From: Tahibacter sp042701255
GTDB lineage: Bacteria; Pseudomonadota; Gammaproteobacteria; Xanthomonadales; Rhodanobacteraceae
Direction of reading: 5' to 3'
Length of the DNA: 64,000 nucleotides
NCBI RefSeq assembly: GCF_042701255.1
Contig: NZ_CP170554.1
Location: 558,001 to 622,000, forward strand
Part shown: positions 18,651 through 28,021 of the stretch, one piece after another
Numbering within the stretch: the stretch's first letter is position 1
Layout: the number at the start of each line of letters is the position of its first letter
The notes under the pieces: model-generated
Database searches by the model: none
Told to the model about the DNA's origin: nothing
What the model saw: the letters and a program-made list of their open reading frames with translations, nothing else
Translations under genes and position numbers: made by a program

Positions 18651-19082
18651 CTAGGGCCGTTGCGCCGGCTTGTCCTTGGCGCCGTCGAAACGCAGTGCGT
18701 CCGGCGCCGCGTTCGTCACCGTACCGTCGTCGAGTTCGATGACGCAGGAACCGCTACCCGCGGCGATGACGCCACCCTTGCGGTCGTCGGTCAGGGTGAC
18801 GCGCCGACCGACGCCGCAGGCTTCGCTGCTCAACGGCAGTGCTGCCGGCATGGATTCAGCCGGCTTGGTCTCGGCGGGTTTGGTCTTCTTGTCCGCCGAT
18901 ACCTTTGCTTTGTTCGCGTCGGCGGCTTTCTTCGCCGGTGCCTTCTGCTTCGTTGCGGCCTTGTCCGAAACCGACGTGCCCGCCGATGCCTTGGCGGGTG
19001 CCGCGGGCTCGGCCGCCGATGCGGCGATTGCCGCCGCGAGCAGGAATACGGCCGTCGTGACGCTCGTCTGCATTGCCTTCAT
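18651..19082 (-). CDS. Exported hypothetical protein with Lys/Ala-rich linker
   Basis: A 143-aa protein I cannot assign. The start at 19082 has GGAGGA 6 nt upstream. A signal peptide (MKAMQTSVTTAVFLLAAAIAASAA) is followed by a ~60-residue Ala/Lys/Thr-rich, probably disordered stretch (KQKAPAKKAADANKAK) and a small C-terminal domain with one cysteine pair (SSEACGVGRRV and GSCVIELDDG). The pair could form a disulfide in the periplasm. It begins 32 nt after the stop of the S9 peptidase gene on the same strand, so the two may be co-transcribed. Confidence 0.65.
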   Translation of the reverse strand: MKAMQTSVTTAVFLLAAAIAASAAEPAAPAKASAGTSVSDKAATKQKAPAKKAADANKAKVSADKKTKPAETKPAESMPAALPLSSEACGVGRRVTLTDDRKGGVIAAGSGSCVIELDDGTVTNAAPDALRFDGAKDKPAQRP

Positions 19083-19114
19083 CGTCTGTCCTCCTGCGGC
19101 CGCTGCGCGCCGGT

Positions 19115-21349
19115 TCAGGGCGCCGGCGTCTTGAGCTGGCGGTCGAACCAGCGCTTGATCGTGTTGTAGACGTGCTTCTTCATCGCCGGCGTCGACATGC
19201 CGTGCTTGCCGCCCGGATACGTCATGAGGTCGAACGCCTTGCCGCGGTTCTGCAGCTCGGCCATGAGCTGGGTCGAGTTGGTGAACAGCACGTTGTCGTC
19301 GGCCATGCCGTGGATCAGCAGCAGCGGCGACGTCATGCCGTCCAGCCACGGCAGCACGCCGCTCGTGCGGTAGCCCTCGGCATTGTCCTTGGGCAGGCCG
19401 AGATAACGCTCGGTGTAGTGCGTGTCGTAGAGAGTCCAGTCGGTGACCGGCGCGACCGACGCCGCGGCCGCGACGATGTCGGAGGACTTGGCCAGCATCA
19501 TCAGGCTCAGATAGCCGCCGTAGCTCCAGCCGAACACGCCCATGTGCTTGCCGTCGACCCAGGGCTGAGTGGCCAGCCACTGTAGCGCCGCGCGCTGGTC
19601 TTCGACTTCGACCTTGCCGAGCTGGCGATGGATGGGATCGGAGAACTGGCGGCCGCGGCGCGACATGCCGCGATTGTCGAGGGTCAGCACGACGTAGCCC
19701 TGCTGCGCGAAATACTGGTCGAGCAGATCGCCGAAGTCGCGCTTGGCCAGCTGCGCAGTCGGGCCGCCGTAGAAATGCGAGATCACCGGATAGCGCTTGG
19801 CCGGATCGAAGCCGGCCGGCTTGTACAGGCGATACCACAGCGCCTGGCCGTCGGCGGCCTTGATGCTGCCGAACTCCGGCACGATGTGCTCGGCGCGGTA
19901 CGGCGCGTACGGATGCGTCGCGTCGACGCGGTTTTCGGTGATCCAGGCCAGACGCTCGCCGTCGGGGCCGCGCACACTGACCTGGGTCGGCGTCTGCGGA
20001 TCGGCCCAGCTGTCGATGAACAGCTTGACGGCGCCGTCACCGGCGAAGGTCGCTTCATGCCAGCCGTCGTCGCGCGTGATGCGCTGCGGATTCGCCGCGT
20101 TGCTGCCGTCGAGCTTCAGTGCATAGACCTGCTTGTCCAGCGGATGGTCGCGATTGGCCGCGACGTAGACGAGGCCGGCCGCTTCGTCGACGGCGAGTAC
20201 GCGATCCACGTCCCAGTCGCCGGAGGAAAGCGGGAATTTTTCCTTTCCGTCCATTCCGTACAAGTACAGGTGCTTGTGGCCGCTGCGCTCCGAAGCCCAG
20301 ACGAACGCGCTCTGACGCGACAGGAAGCGCAGATCGTCGTGCAGGTTGATCCAGGTCGCGTTCGTCTCGCTGAGCAGCAGCTGCGACTTCAAGGTGTCGA
20401 CGTCGACGAGCACGAGATCGAGGCGGTGCTGGTCGCGGGTCTGGCGCTGGAACGCGACGTGTTTTCCGTCGGGGGTCCAGTTCACGCGATTCAGATAGAT
20501 GTCGCCGTCGGCGCCGAGATCGATCCAGCGCGGGCGGCCGCCGCCGGGCCGGATCAGGCCGAGCTGTACCTTGACGTTGGGCTGACCCGCGGCCGGATAG
20601 CGCTGCTCGGTCACGTCGGTGCGGTCGGGCTGGATCTCGAAACGCTGCACGACGGGCACACGCGCTTCGTCATAGCGCTCGAACGCGATCCAGTCGCCCT
20701 TGGGCGACCACCAGTAGCCGGTGAAGCGATCCATCTCTTCCTGGGCGATGAACTCGGCTTCGCCGTTGTGCACCGTGTCCTTGCCGTCGTCGGTCAGGCG
20801 CTGCTTCAGGTTGGTCTTGAGATCGACGACCCAGAGATTCTGCCGGCTCACGAACGAAACGTAGCGGCCGCTCGGCGCGACCTGAGCGTCGATGATCTCG
20901 GCGTCCTTGGGCGTCAGCGAGCGCACGGCCTCGGCCGGCGGCGCATCGAGATCGTAGAGATACAGCTGCCCCGCGAGCGGAAACAGCAGACGGCGGCCAT
21001 CCGGCGCCCAGCGGTAGTTCACGATGCCCTTGAGACCGGCGATGCGCTGGCGTTCGCGCGTGGCCTTTTCGGCGTCGGACAGCGCTTCTTCGGTCGGCTG
21101 CAGTACGCGCGAATCCACGAGCAGCCGCGTCGCGTTGTCGGCGAGATGGTATTCCCAGAGATCCAGCGCGTTCTGGTCGTCGGCCTTGCCGCGCAGGAAG
21201 GTCACGCGCGAACCGTCGGGCGCGATCTTGAGGCCGCGCGGCGTCGTGCCGAGCACGGCAGGGTCGTCGAGGATGCGTTCTATCGTGAGCTTTTCGGACA
21301 TCGCAGGCAGGGAAACGGCCAGCAGGCCAGCCATCAGCATCGTACGCAT
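19115..21349 (-). CDS. S9 family peptidase (dipeptidyl peptidase IV-like)
   Basis: A 744-aa exported serine peptidase. The start at 21349 has GGAAGG 7 nt upstream and gives a signal peptide (MRTMLMAGLLAVSLPAMSE). The N-terminal ~480 residues form a WD40-like propeller typical of DPP IV; the C-terminal alpha/beta-hydrolase has the nucleophile Ser609 in FGWSYGGYLSL, the acid in HGMADDNVLF and the His in PGGKHGMS. The propeller also carries the DPP IV substrate-anchoring Glu-Glu motif (FIAQEEMDRFTGYWWSP). It probably removes X-Pro/X-Ala dipeptides in the periplasm, useful in a protein-degrading bacterium. Confidence 0.93.
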   Translation of the reverse strand: MRTMLMAGLLAVSLPAMSEKLTIERILDDPAVLGTTPRGLKIAPDGSRVTFLRGKADDQNALDLWEYHLADNATRLLVDSRVLQPTEEALSDAEKATRERQRIAGLKGIVNYRWAPDGRRLLFPLAGQLYLYDLDAPPAEAVRSLTPKDAEIIDAQVAPSGRYVSFVSRQNLWVVDLKTNLKQRLTDDGKDTVHNGEAEFIAQEEMDRFTGYWWSPKGDWIAFERYDEARVPVVQRFEIQPDRTDVTEQRYPAAGQPNVKVQLGLIRPGGGRPRWIDLGADGDIYLNRVNWTPDGKHVAFQRQTRDQHRLDLVLVDVDTLKSQLLLSETNATWINLHDDLRFLSRQSAFVWASERSGHKHLYLYGMDGKEKFPLSSGDWDVDRVLAVDEAAGLVYVAANRDHPLDKQVYALKLDGSNAANPQRITRDDGWHEATFAGDGAVKLFIDSWADPQTPTQVSVRGPDGERLAWITENRVDATHPYAPYRAEHIVPEFGSIKAADGQALWYRLYKPAGFDPAKRYPVISHFYGGPTAQLAKRDFGDLLDQYFAQQGYVVLTLDNRGMSRRGRQFSDPIHRQLGKVEVEDQRAALQWLATQPWVDGKHMGVFGWSYGGYLSLMMLAKSSDIVAAAASVAPVTDWTLYDTHYTERYLGLPKDNAEGYRTSGVLPWLDGMTSPLLLIHGMADDNVLFTNSTQLMAELQNRGKAFDLMTYPGGKHGMSTPAMKKHVYNTIKRWFDRQLKTPAP

Positions 21350-21497
21350 GAGCAACCTTCCGCAAACGAAGGACGCATTAGACCGGGTTTCGGGGCCGGC
21401 CGTCATGTCGCCGACGGTTGCCTCGCTTGAGCGTCGGGTCAAATCGGCGCCGGCGCGCCTGCTAGCATGCGGCTTTCCGCCCCGGAGTCCGCCGCCG

Positions 21498-22535
21498 ATG
21501 GATCTGCGCCGCTTCGCCGCCCTGTCGTCTCTCGTGCTGTGCGCGTCCGCCGCAACCGCAGCCACCCCGTCCGACCCGCGCGCCTGTGCGGCGATCGCCT
21601 CCGACCCCGAACGCCTGGCCTGTTACGACGCAGCGTATCCGCGCCGCGTCATGCCGACGTCGAGCGCGGAGCGGACAACCACCGACACGTCGGTGCTCTA
21701 TGCCCATGACGAGCCCGCGCCGACGCGAACCGAGCAGCGCTCGCTGCTCGACAGCCGCTGGGAGCTCGAGCCCGACTCCAAGCTCGGTGCGTTCAACATC
21801 CGCGGCTACAAACCGCTGTACGTGCTGCCGTTCTTCCACACCTCGAACATCAACGCCTCGCCGCGCAGCCCGTCGCCAAACCACGACGTCGAGCTGCCCG
21901 AGCGGCTCAAGGCGGCCGAGATGAAGTTCCAGCTGAGCTTCAAGGGCAAGATCCTCGAGAACCTGTTCGGCGACAACGGCGATCTCTGGCTGGGCTATAC
22001 CCAGGCCTCGCACTGGCAGGTCGCCAATCCGCAGATCTCGCGCCCGTTCCGCGAGACCAACTACGAGCCGGAGCTCATGCTCGTGTTCCGCTCGAATATG
22101 CATCTGCTCGGTTGGGACGGTCACCTGCTCGGCATCGGCGTGAATCACCAGTCCAACGGCCGCAGCCTGCCGCTGTCGCGCAGCTGGAACCGCGTCATCG
22201 GCCAGGCCGGCTTCGAACACGGCGACTGGACCGTGATGATCCGGCCCTGGTGGATCTTCAAGGAATCCTTCGACAAGTCGGACAACCCCGACATCGGCAA
22301 CTACATCGGTCACGGCGACGTGCAGATCGTGCGCGTCTGGAATGGCCACGAGTTCGCGCTGATGCTGCGGCCCAGCCCCGAGGGCGGCGCGGCGCAGTTC
22401 GACTGGGCGTTCCCGATCCACAATCAACTTCGTGGACATGTGCAATTGTTCGACGGCTATGGCGAGAGCCTGATCGACTACAACCACCGCGCGACCTACG
22501 TCGGCCTCGGGCTTTCGCTGCTGGAGTGGTACTGA
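21498..22535 (+). CDS. pldA: Outer-membrane phospholipase A (OMPLA)
   Basis: A 345-aa outer-membrane beta-barrel lipase. The start at 21498 gives a signal peptide (MDLRRFAALSSLVLCASAATAA). The catalytic signature NHQSNG is present with His217 and Ser219, followed by RSLPLSRSWNRV as in PldA; barrel strands such as LWLGYTQASHWQV and the C-terminal aromatic residue (LEWY) fit. The ~80-residue segment before the barrel is longer than in E. coli. The family degrades mislocalised phospholipids in the outer leaflet when it dimerises with calcium. Confidence 0.92.
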   Translation: MDLRRFAALSSLVLCASAATAATPSDPRACAAIASDPERLACYDAAYPRRVMPTSSAERTTTDTSVLYAHDEPAPTRTEQRSLLDSRWELEPDSKLGAFNIRGYKPLYVLPFFHTSNINASPRSPSPNHDVELPERLKAAEMKFQLSFKGKILENLFGDNGDLWLGYTQASHWQVANPQISRPFRETNYEPELMLVFRSNMHLLGWDGHLLGIGVNHQSNGRSLPLSRSWNRVIGQAGFEHGDWTVMIRPWWIFKESFDKSDNPDIGNYIGHGDVQIVRVWNGHEFALMLRPSPEGGAAQFDWAFPIHNQLRGHVQLFDGYGESLIDYNHRATYVGLGLSLLEWY

Positions 22536-22597
22536 GTCCGATCTGGCGGCGCTGCGTCTAGCGGTATGCGGTCTTGTCGACGCGGATGCGGAACCGC

Positions 22598-23479
22598 TCA
22601 GATCCGCTCGACGAGCTCGCCCAGACTCGCGTGCGCACGGGTGTAGGCCGGCAAGGTCGTGCCGTGCGCCGCGAGCAGGCTGTTGAGTGCGATCGCCTGC
22701 GCCGCGCGCAGGTGACCGGCGAGATTGGCGACGCCGCGTGACGCCGCCGCTTTCAGCGTGGCGACCTGATCCGGATACAGCGCGATCAACGTCTCGCGCC
22801 ACTCGGCCAGCCATTGCTGGTCGGCCAGCGGCGACTGCTGCTGCGCAAGCCACCACAGCGCGACCGCGCGGCCGAGATCCTTGACGAAGCGCGGCGGCTG
22901 GCCGGGCAAGCCGGCGATCGGCGTCGTATCCGGCTCCGCATGTTCGAGCAGATGCGCCAGCGCCATGCGCGCCGGGCGCGCGACGCGCAGGCCGAACTCG
23001 GTGTCGTCGGGCTCGTGCACGGCCACGCGCAGATAGCGAAAGCTCGGCAACGCGAACGCACCGAGCCCGGTCGCGAAGCGGCGCCAGTGTTTGCGCGCGA
23101 CCTGATCCGGCGACGCTTCGCCGAGCAGTTCGACGAACCAACCGGCTCTGTCGCCAGGCGGTTGCAGTCGCAATGCCGGCAGATCGTCGTCGGGCGTCGC
23201 GTCGGTGCCGGGCCGGCGCCCGTGCGTGAACTGCGGCTGCCAGCCTTCGTCCAGCCACAGCCGACCGAGCGACGTCGCCGTCGTCACCGCATCGACGGCC
23301 GGACGCAACAGCAGGTCGATGTCCTTGGTCGCGACCGCATCCGTACCGGATACGTCGCGGAAGGCCCATGCCGCGGCAATGCTGCCGACGACGACGACGT
23401 GCGCACGCAGTGCCGGCGAAATCCGTTCGGCCACGCGCCCCAGCAGTTCGGCCGCATCGAGCGGTGCGTACACGTTCAT
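22598..23479 (-). CDS. Nucleotidyltransferase-fold protein, partner of the winged-helix gene
   Basis: A 293-aa protein with the core of the DNA-polymerase-beta-like nucleotidyltransferase fold: VVVGSIAAAWAFRD (Gly-Ser) followed by ATKDIDLLL (the two metal-binding aspartates). Its ATG overlaps the stop of the upstream winged-helix gene by 4 nt, so translation is coupled. This architecture recalls AbiEii/MenT-type toxins paired with winged-helix antitoxins, but the antitoxin-like partner here is atypical, so toxin function is an inference. The chemistry (which nucleotide, which target) cannot be read from sequence. Confidence 0.65.
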   Translation of the reverse strand: MNVYAPLDAAELLGRVAERISPALRAHVVVVGSIAAAWAFRDVSGTDAVATKDIDLLLRPAVDAVTTATSLGRLWLDEGWQPQFTHGRRPGTDATPDDDLPALRLQPPGDRAGWFVELLGEASPDQVARKHWRRFATGLGAFALPSFRYLRVAVHEPDDTEFGLRVARPARMALAHLLEHAEPDTTPIAGLPGQPPRFVKDLGRAVALWWLAQQQSPLADQQWLAEWRETLIALYPDQVATLKAAASRGVANLAGHLRAAQAIALNSLLAAHGTTLPAYTRAHASLGELVERI

Positions 23480-24477
23480 GCGCGCACCGCTTCGAGGTAT
23501 TGCAGCGCCTGCGCCGCGAGCCCTAGTTCGAGCAAGGACAAATAGACGTCCACGCTGCGCGCGCTACGCGCGCCGTCGACCGGCGCATCGCGCAGCAAGG
23601 TCGTGTCGGCGCGCGCCACCGTCAGGACGACCGGCGCCGGGGCGAGCAGGCTGGGTTCCGGCTCCAGCCCGTCGTCGAGGCGGCGCAGCAGCGCGGGATC
23701 GAAGGTCTGTGCCGCGCGCGGCAGCTGCACGAGCAGATCCAGCCGCGGCAGGCCGAGCAGATCGAGTTCGGGAACATCGGCCCGGGCGACGGCCACGCCC
23801 GACAACGCCAGATCCTGCCAGCCGGCCGGCGCCGACGAGCCGAGCAGCGCCAGGGCGCGCCGCAGCAGCACGGCCGGCGGCTTGATCTGCGCGCCGCGCT
23901 CGAAGCGGTAGCGCAAGGTCTGCGGCGCCGCCTGCAGCTTCGCGAGCAGTTCGGCGGAAATCTCCTCGGCACGGACCGATACATAACGCCCGCGGCGGCG
24001 CACGATGCCGGCTTCGTCGAGCTCGGCCAGCGCGGCGCGTATCGGCGTCTGCGAGGCGCCGATGGCGTCGAGCAGCGCCTTGACCGGCTGCGGACCGGCG
24101 TCTTCGAGATCCGCGCGCAGCAGCTGGCGCAGGATCTCGAAGCGGTAATTGGGTTTTTGCAGCTGCTGCAATGACGCACCGATTTCGTAATCGACGCGTT
24201 TCTCGCCGAGTCGCAAGGTCGGCGGCTCGACGACCAGGCTCATCCGGCCGCGCACCTCGGCCGCCAGCGCGGGCAGCAGCTGCTGCCATTCCCGGCGCAC
24301 GGTGGCCGGACTAATGATCGGATCGGTGACGACCAGCTCGCCCTCGGCGCGCGTAGCCAGCAGACTGGCGGCCAGAGACAGGATCTCGGCACGCAGATCG
24401 CGCGTGTTCCGCAGCTGATGCAGGGTTCTGCGCAGCGGTAGGTCCATGGCCGCTCCCGGATTGCTGTCACCGGCCAT
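23476..24477 (-). CDS. Winged-helix DNA-binding protein, first gene of a nucleotidyltransferase pair
   Basis: A 333-aa protein I do not recognise by name. The middle (about residues 108-165) has a GntR-like winged helix (SQTPIRAALAELDEAGIVRRRGRY); the flanks are leucine-rich helical. Two starts are plausible: 24477 (AAGGA just upstream) and 24447 (MDLPLRR, with GGGAG upstream); the first is used. The inverted repeat at 24499-24541 lies just upstream of the start, where an autoregulator would bind. With the coupled nucleotidyltransferase gene it forms a compact two-gene module inserted next to mnmE. Confidence 0.62.
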   Translation of the reverse strand: MAGDSNPGAAMDLPLRRTLHQLRNTRDLRAEILSLAASLLATRAEGELVVTDPIISPATVRREWQQLLPALAAEVRGRMSLVVEPPTLRLGEKRVDYEIGASLQQLQKPNYRFEILRQLLRADLEDAGPQPVKALLDAIGASQTPIRAALAELDEAGIVRRRGRYVSVRAEEISAELLAKLQAAPQTLRYRFERGAQIKPPAVLLRRALALLGSSAPAGWQDLALSGVAVARADVPELDLLGLPRLDLLVQLPRAAQTFDPALLRRLDDGLEPEPSLLAPAPVVLTVARADTTLLRDAPVDGARSARSVDVYLSLLELGLAAQALQYLEAVRA

Positions 24478-24498
24478 TTTTCCTTGTCAGGAATTATT

Positions 24499-24541
24499 CT
24501 GCAAGCAGAAAATTACTCTGCATGTAATTTTGTGCTTGCAG
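24499..24541. promoter_or_regulatory. 18-bp-arm inverted repeat upstream of the winged-helix/nucleotidyltransferase pair
   Basis: Arms 24499-24516 and 24524-24541 are complementary over 18 bp with one mismatch, around a 7-nt spacer (TCTGCAT). The element is AT-rich in a G+C-rich setting and ends 22 nt before the first possible start codon of the leftward winged-helix gene. It is well placed to be an operator for that protein, overlapping the promoter. A nested smaller symmetry, TTCTGC-AA-GCAGAA, lies in the left arm. Confidence 0.65.
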
Positions 24542-24736
24542 GCTGGGTCACCATTTCGCGTCGACCAGGCGCGGCTCAGGCGTACCGACTGAACGCGGAC
24601 GGCGATCGGGAATATGGAAATCGGGCACTGATCCGATGCGCAGTCGCGCCGTATTGCCGGTGCGCGGGTGGATGGGATGCCGCCGCCGCGTCGACGGGCG
24701 GCTTCGCCGCACGGCGCCGCAGCCGACGGAGCGCGA

Positions 24737-26086
24737 TCACTTCCCGATGCAGAAGCTCGAAAAGATCGCGCCGAGCAGATCGTCGCTGCTGAATTCACCG
24801 GTCAGCTCGCCGAGATCGCGCTGCGCATGACGCAATTCTTCGGCGGCGAGCTCGCCGGCCTGCTGGCCGACCAGGGCGAATTCGGCGGCAGCGAGATGCG
24901 CGGCGACCCGTTCCAGCGCGAGGACGTGGCGCGTGCGCGCGCTGAACGCGCCGTTGCTGCCGTCGCCGTCGACACCCGCCAGGGATTTGAGTTCGCGGCG
25001 CAGCAGATCCAGCCCCTCGCCGGTGCGCGCCGACAGGTCGATGCGGATGCCCGCCGCTCCGACACTGCGCTGCGGAGGCGCCTGCGCGAGGTCGATCTTG
25101 TTGCAGATCAGCAGTCGCGTCTGGCCCGACTGCACCGGCCCCAGCAACACGAGGTCGGCACTCAGATGTTCGGCATCGCTGACGAGCAGGGCGACGTCGG
25201 CGCGTTCGAGCTCGCCGCGCGCGCGGCGCATGCCTTCGCGCTCGACGATGTCGGCGGACTCGCGCAGACCGGCCGTGTCGACGAGGGTCAGCAGCACGCC
25301 GTCGAGCTGGATGTTCTCGCGCAGCACGTCGCGCGTCGTGCCGGCCACCGGCGTGACGATCGCGCGGTCCTGCGCCGCGAGCGCATTGAGCAGACTGGAC
25401 TTGCCCGCGTTCGGCCGGCCGACGATGACGACGTGCAGGCCGTCGGCGAGCCGCAGGCCGCGGCGCGTTTCAGCGAGCAGCGCCGACAGCTCGTCGCTGA
25501 CACCGTCCAATCGTGTACGCAGCTCGGGCGCGGCGAGGAAGTCGATTTCCTCCTCGGGAAAATCGATCGCGGCCTCGATGTAGACACGCAGGTCGACGAG
25601 GTTGGCCAGCAGCCGCTTCACGCGCTGCGAAAACGCGCCGTCCAGTGAACGCAATGCGGCGCGCGCGGCGGCTTCGGACTGGCTCGCGATCAGGTCGGCG
25701 ATGGCCTCGGCTTGAGCGAGGTCCAGCTTGCCGTTGAGGAAAGCGCGCTCGGAGAACTCGCCGGCGCGGGCCGGCCGCGCGCCGAGCTCGCAGACGCGGC
25801 GCAGCAGCAAGTCCAGCACCACGGGCGAGCCGTGGGTCTGCAGCTCGACCACGTCCTCGCCGGTGAACGAGTTCGGTTTTGGAAAATGCAGCAGAATCCC
25901 GCGGTCGATCAAAGCGGCCGCCGCGTCGCGGAACGCGCAGTAGTGCGCGTGGCGCGGCTGCGGCGTGCGGCCGAGCAGGGTCGTCGCGATCAGGCTGGCC
26001 TGCGCGCCGGATACGCGCAGCACGCCGATGCCGCCGGCCCCCGGTGCAGTCGCGATCGCAGTGATGGTTTCAGCGTCGGCGGTCAT
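24737..26086 (-). CDS. mnmE: tRNA uridine-5-carboxymethylaminomethyl modification GTPase MnmE
   Basis: A 449-aa GTPase that, with MnmG, modifies wobble uridine 34 of certain tRNAs. The start at 26086 (MTADAETITAIATAPGAGGIG) matches the conserved N-terminal formyl-THF-binding domain. The G domain shows GRPNAGKSSLLNAL (P-loop), the DTAGLR switch and NKID; the protein ends FCIGK, the conserved C-terminus with the catalytic cysteine. It is part of the leftward rpmH-rnpA-yidC-mnmE cluster, 93 nt after yidC. Confidence 0.97.
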   Translation of the reverse strand: MTADAETITAIATAPGAGGIGVLRVSGAQASLIATTLLGRTPQPRHAHYCAFRDAAAALIDRGILLHFPKPNSFTGEDVVELQTHGSPVVLDLLLRRVCELGARPARAGEFSERAFLNGKLDLAQAEAIADLIASQSEAAARAALRSLDGAFSQRVKRLLANLVDLRVYIEAAIDFPEEEIDFLAAPELRTRLDGVSDELSALLAETRRGLRLADGLHVVIVGRPNAGKSSLLNALAAQDRAIVTPVAGTTRDVLRENIQLDGVLLTLVDTAGLRESADIVEREGMRRARGELERADVALLVSDAEHLSADLVLLGPVQSGQTRLLICNKIDLAQAPPQRSVGAAGIRIDLSARTGEGLDLLRRELKSLAGVDGDGSNGAFSARTRHVLALERVAAHLAAAEFALVGQQAGELAAEELRHAQRDLGELTGEFSSDDLLGAIFSSFCIGK

Positions 26087-26179
26087 GGCGGGCCTGCGGC
26101 AGCAAGGGACGGCGGACACGACCGCGACAGTGCGCGGCTACGCTGCGGCGGGCGGACCGGAATCCGCCCGCCGGCTGGA

Positions 26180-27898
26180 TCAGGCTTTGTCGGCGGCTTC
26201 GATGCGGCGCGTGATGATCCACTGCTGCAGCAGCGAGGTCATGCCGTTGACGGTCCAGTACAGCACGAGGCCGGCCGGGAAGAACGCGAACAGCACCGAG
26301 AACACGACCGGCATGACCTTCATCATTCGCGCCTGCACCGGGTCCATGCCCGTCGTCGGCGTCAGGTACTGCGTCGCGATCATCGTGGCCGCATTGAGGA
26401 TCGGCAGCACGAAATAGGGGTCCGGCGCGGTCAGGTTCTGGATCCAGAGAATGAACGGCGCCTGGCGCAGCTCGACGCTCTCCACGAGCACCCAGTACAG
26501 CGCGAAGAACACCGGGATCTGCACCACCATCGGCAGGCAGCTGCCGAGCGGATTGATCTTCTCTTTCTGGAACAGCTCCATCTGCGCCTGGCCGAGCTTC
26601 TGGCGGTCGTCGCCGTAGCGGTCCTTCAGCGCCTGGATGCGCGGCTGCAGCTTGCGCATCTTGGCCATGGAGCGGTACTGCGTTTCGCTGAGCTTGAAGA
26701 ACAGCGCCTTGATCAGCAGCACGAGCAGGATGATCGCGAAGCCCCAGTTGCCGGTCAGCGCATAGAACTTGGCCAGCACCCAGTGCAGCGGCTCGGAGAT
26801 GAAGGTCAGCACGCCGTAGTCGATCGCCAGCGCGAGGCCCGGCGCGACGTCGTTGAGGCTGGACTGCAGCTTGGGACCGACGTAGAGGCGCGCTTCGCTG
26901 GTCGTGCTGCCGCCCGGCGGCACGTTCAGTCCCGGACCCATCGCGCGGATCGTGAAGCGCGCATGCGCGCCGTCGCGGACTTCGGTCGTATAGGTTTCGG
27001 TCGAGTTCGCCGGCGGCAGCCAGGCGGCAAAGAAATAGTGCTGCAGCATCGCCACCCAGCCGCCGGTCACGGCGCGGTTCTGCAGCGGCGTCTTGAGGAA
27101 CTTGTCGAACGCGATCTTCTGGAACTTGTCTTCCGGCGAGTACCAGGCCGCGCCGGTGAAGCTGTAGGTCTGCGGATTCGTGATCGAGCTGAAGAAGCCT
27201 TTTTTGGCCACCGCCGGCGGAATCACGCGCTGCAGCTGGCGATACGCGTTGCCGTGCCAGGCGGTCGTACTGTCGTTCTTGATTTCCTGGCGCGTGCCGA
27301 GCACGTAGCTGCCGCGCTCGAGCACGTAGACCTTGCGCACGGTCAAACCGCTGGCGGTATCGGTCCAGGTCAGCGGCACTTCGAGCTTGTTCTCGCCGGC
27401 GGCCAGCGCGTAGCTTTTCTGCTCGGCGACGAACAGATCCTGATGGCTTGCGGCCTTGGCCGAATCCGCGGCGCTGGCCAGGCCGGACTGGGCGACGAAA
27501 TAGTGATCGGCGCTGTCGTCGAGCAGACGCACCGGATTCGTGTAGTCCTTGGGCTGCTGCGGATAGGCGAGCAGGTCGGCGCGCACGACGGTCGCGCCGC
27601 GCGTGTCGATCCAGAGCTTGAGCACGTCGTTGCTGACTTCGACGAGGTCGCCCTTGCTGTCGGTCGCCGTGCCCGGCACCGTCGCAGCGGGCGTTTCGGC
27701 AGTCGGCGCCGTTGCGTTCGCGCTCGGCACTTCGTTGCTGGCCGGCGGCGTTCCCGGTGCGGCGGCGCCGTCGGTGCCGGCCGTCGTCTCCGTGCCGGCC
27801 GCGGCGGCGGGCCGCGCGTAGTCCTGCTGCCACTGGTTCCAGATCAGGTACGACACCAGCAGCAGGGCGATCAACAGGATGGAACGCGGATTATTCAT
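26180..27898 (-). CDS. yidC: Membrane protein insertase YidC
   Basis: A 572-aa inner-membrane insertase. It has the Gram-negative layout: N-terminal transmembrane segment (SILLIALLLVSYLIW), a linker rich in Ala/Thr/Pro, a large periplasmic domain, and the conserved insertase core from about residue 355 with the segments WGFAIILLVLLIKALFF, CLPMVVQIPVFFALYWVL and VVFSVLFAFFPAGLVLYW. The amphipathic KMRKLQPRIQALKDRYGDD loop is present. It inserts proteins alone or with SecYEG. The gap to rnpA is only 123 nt and contains no yidD. Confidence 0.97.
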   Translation of the reverse strand: MNNPRSILLIALLLVSYLIWNQWQQDYARPAAAAGTETTAGTDGAAAPGTPPASNEVPSANATAPTAETPAATVPGTATDSKGDLVEVSNDVLKLWIDTRGATVVRADLLAYPQQPKDYTNPVRLLDDSADHYFVAQSGLASAADSAKAASHQDLFVAEQKSYALAAGENKLEVPLTWTDTASGLTVRKVYVLERGSYVLGTRQEIKNDSTTAWHGNAYRQLQRVIPPAVAKKGFFSSITNPQTYSFTGAAWYSPEDKFQKIAFDKFLKTPLQNRAVTGGWVAMLQHYFFAAWLPPANSTETYTTEVRDGAHARFTIRAMGPGLNVPPGGSTTSEARLYVGPKLQSSLNDVAPGLALAIDYGVLTFISEPLHWVLAKFYALTGNWGFAIILLVLLIKALFFKLSETQYRSMAKMRKLQPRIQALKDRYGDDRQKLGQAQMELFQKEKINPLGSCLPMVVQIPVFFALYWVLVESVELRQAPFILWIQNLTAPDPYFVLPILNAATMIATQYLTPTTGMDPVQARMMKVMPVVFSVLFAFFPAGLVLYWTVNGMTSLLQQWIITRRIEAADKA

Positions 27899-28021
27899 GG
27901 GCTAGGCAAGGGCAGGCGCGGGCAGGGCCCGACGCGGATGGGGACGATAGGAAGGCGGATCAAGACGGGCGGCCGCAGGCCGCGGATCGACCGCGCATTG
28001 TGCCGGGCGACTGTTGCGGCT

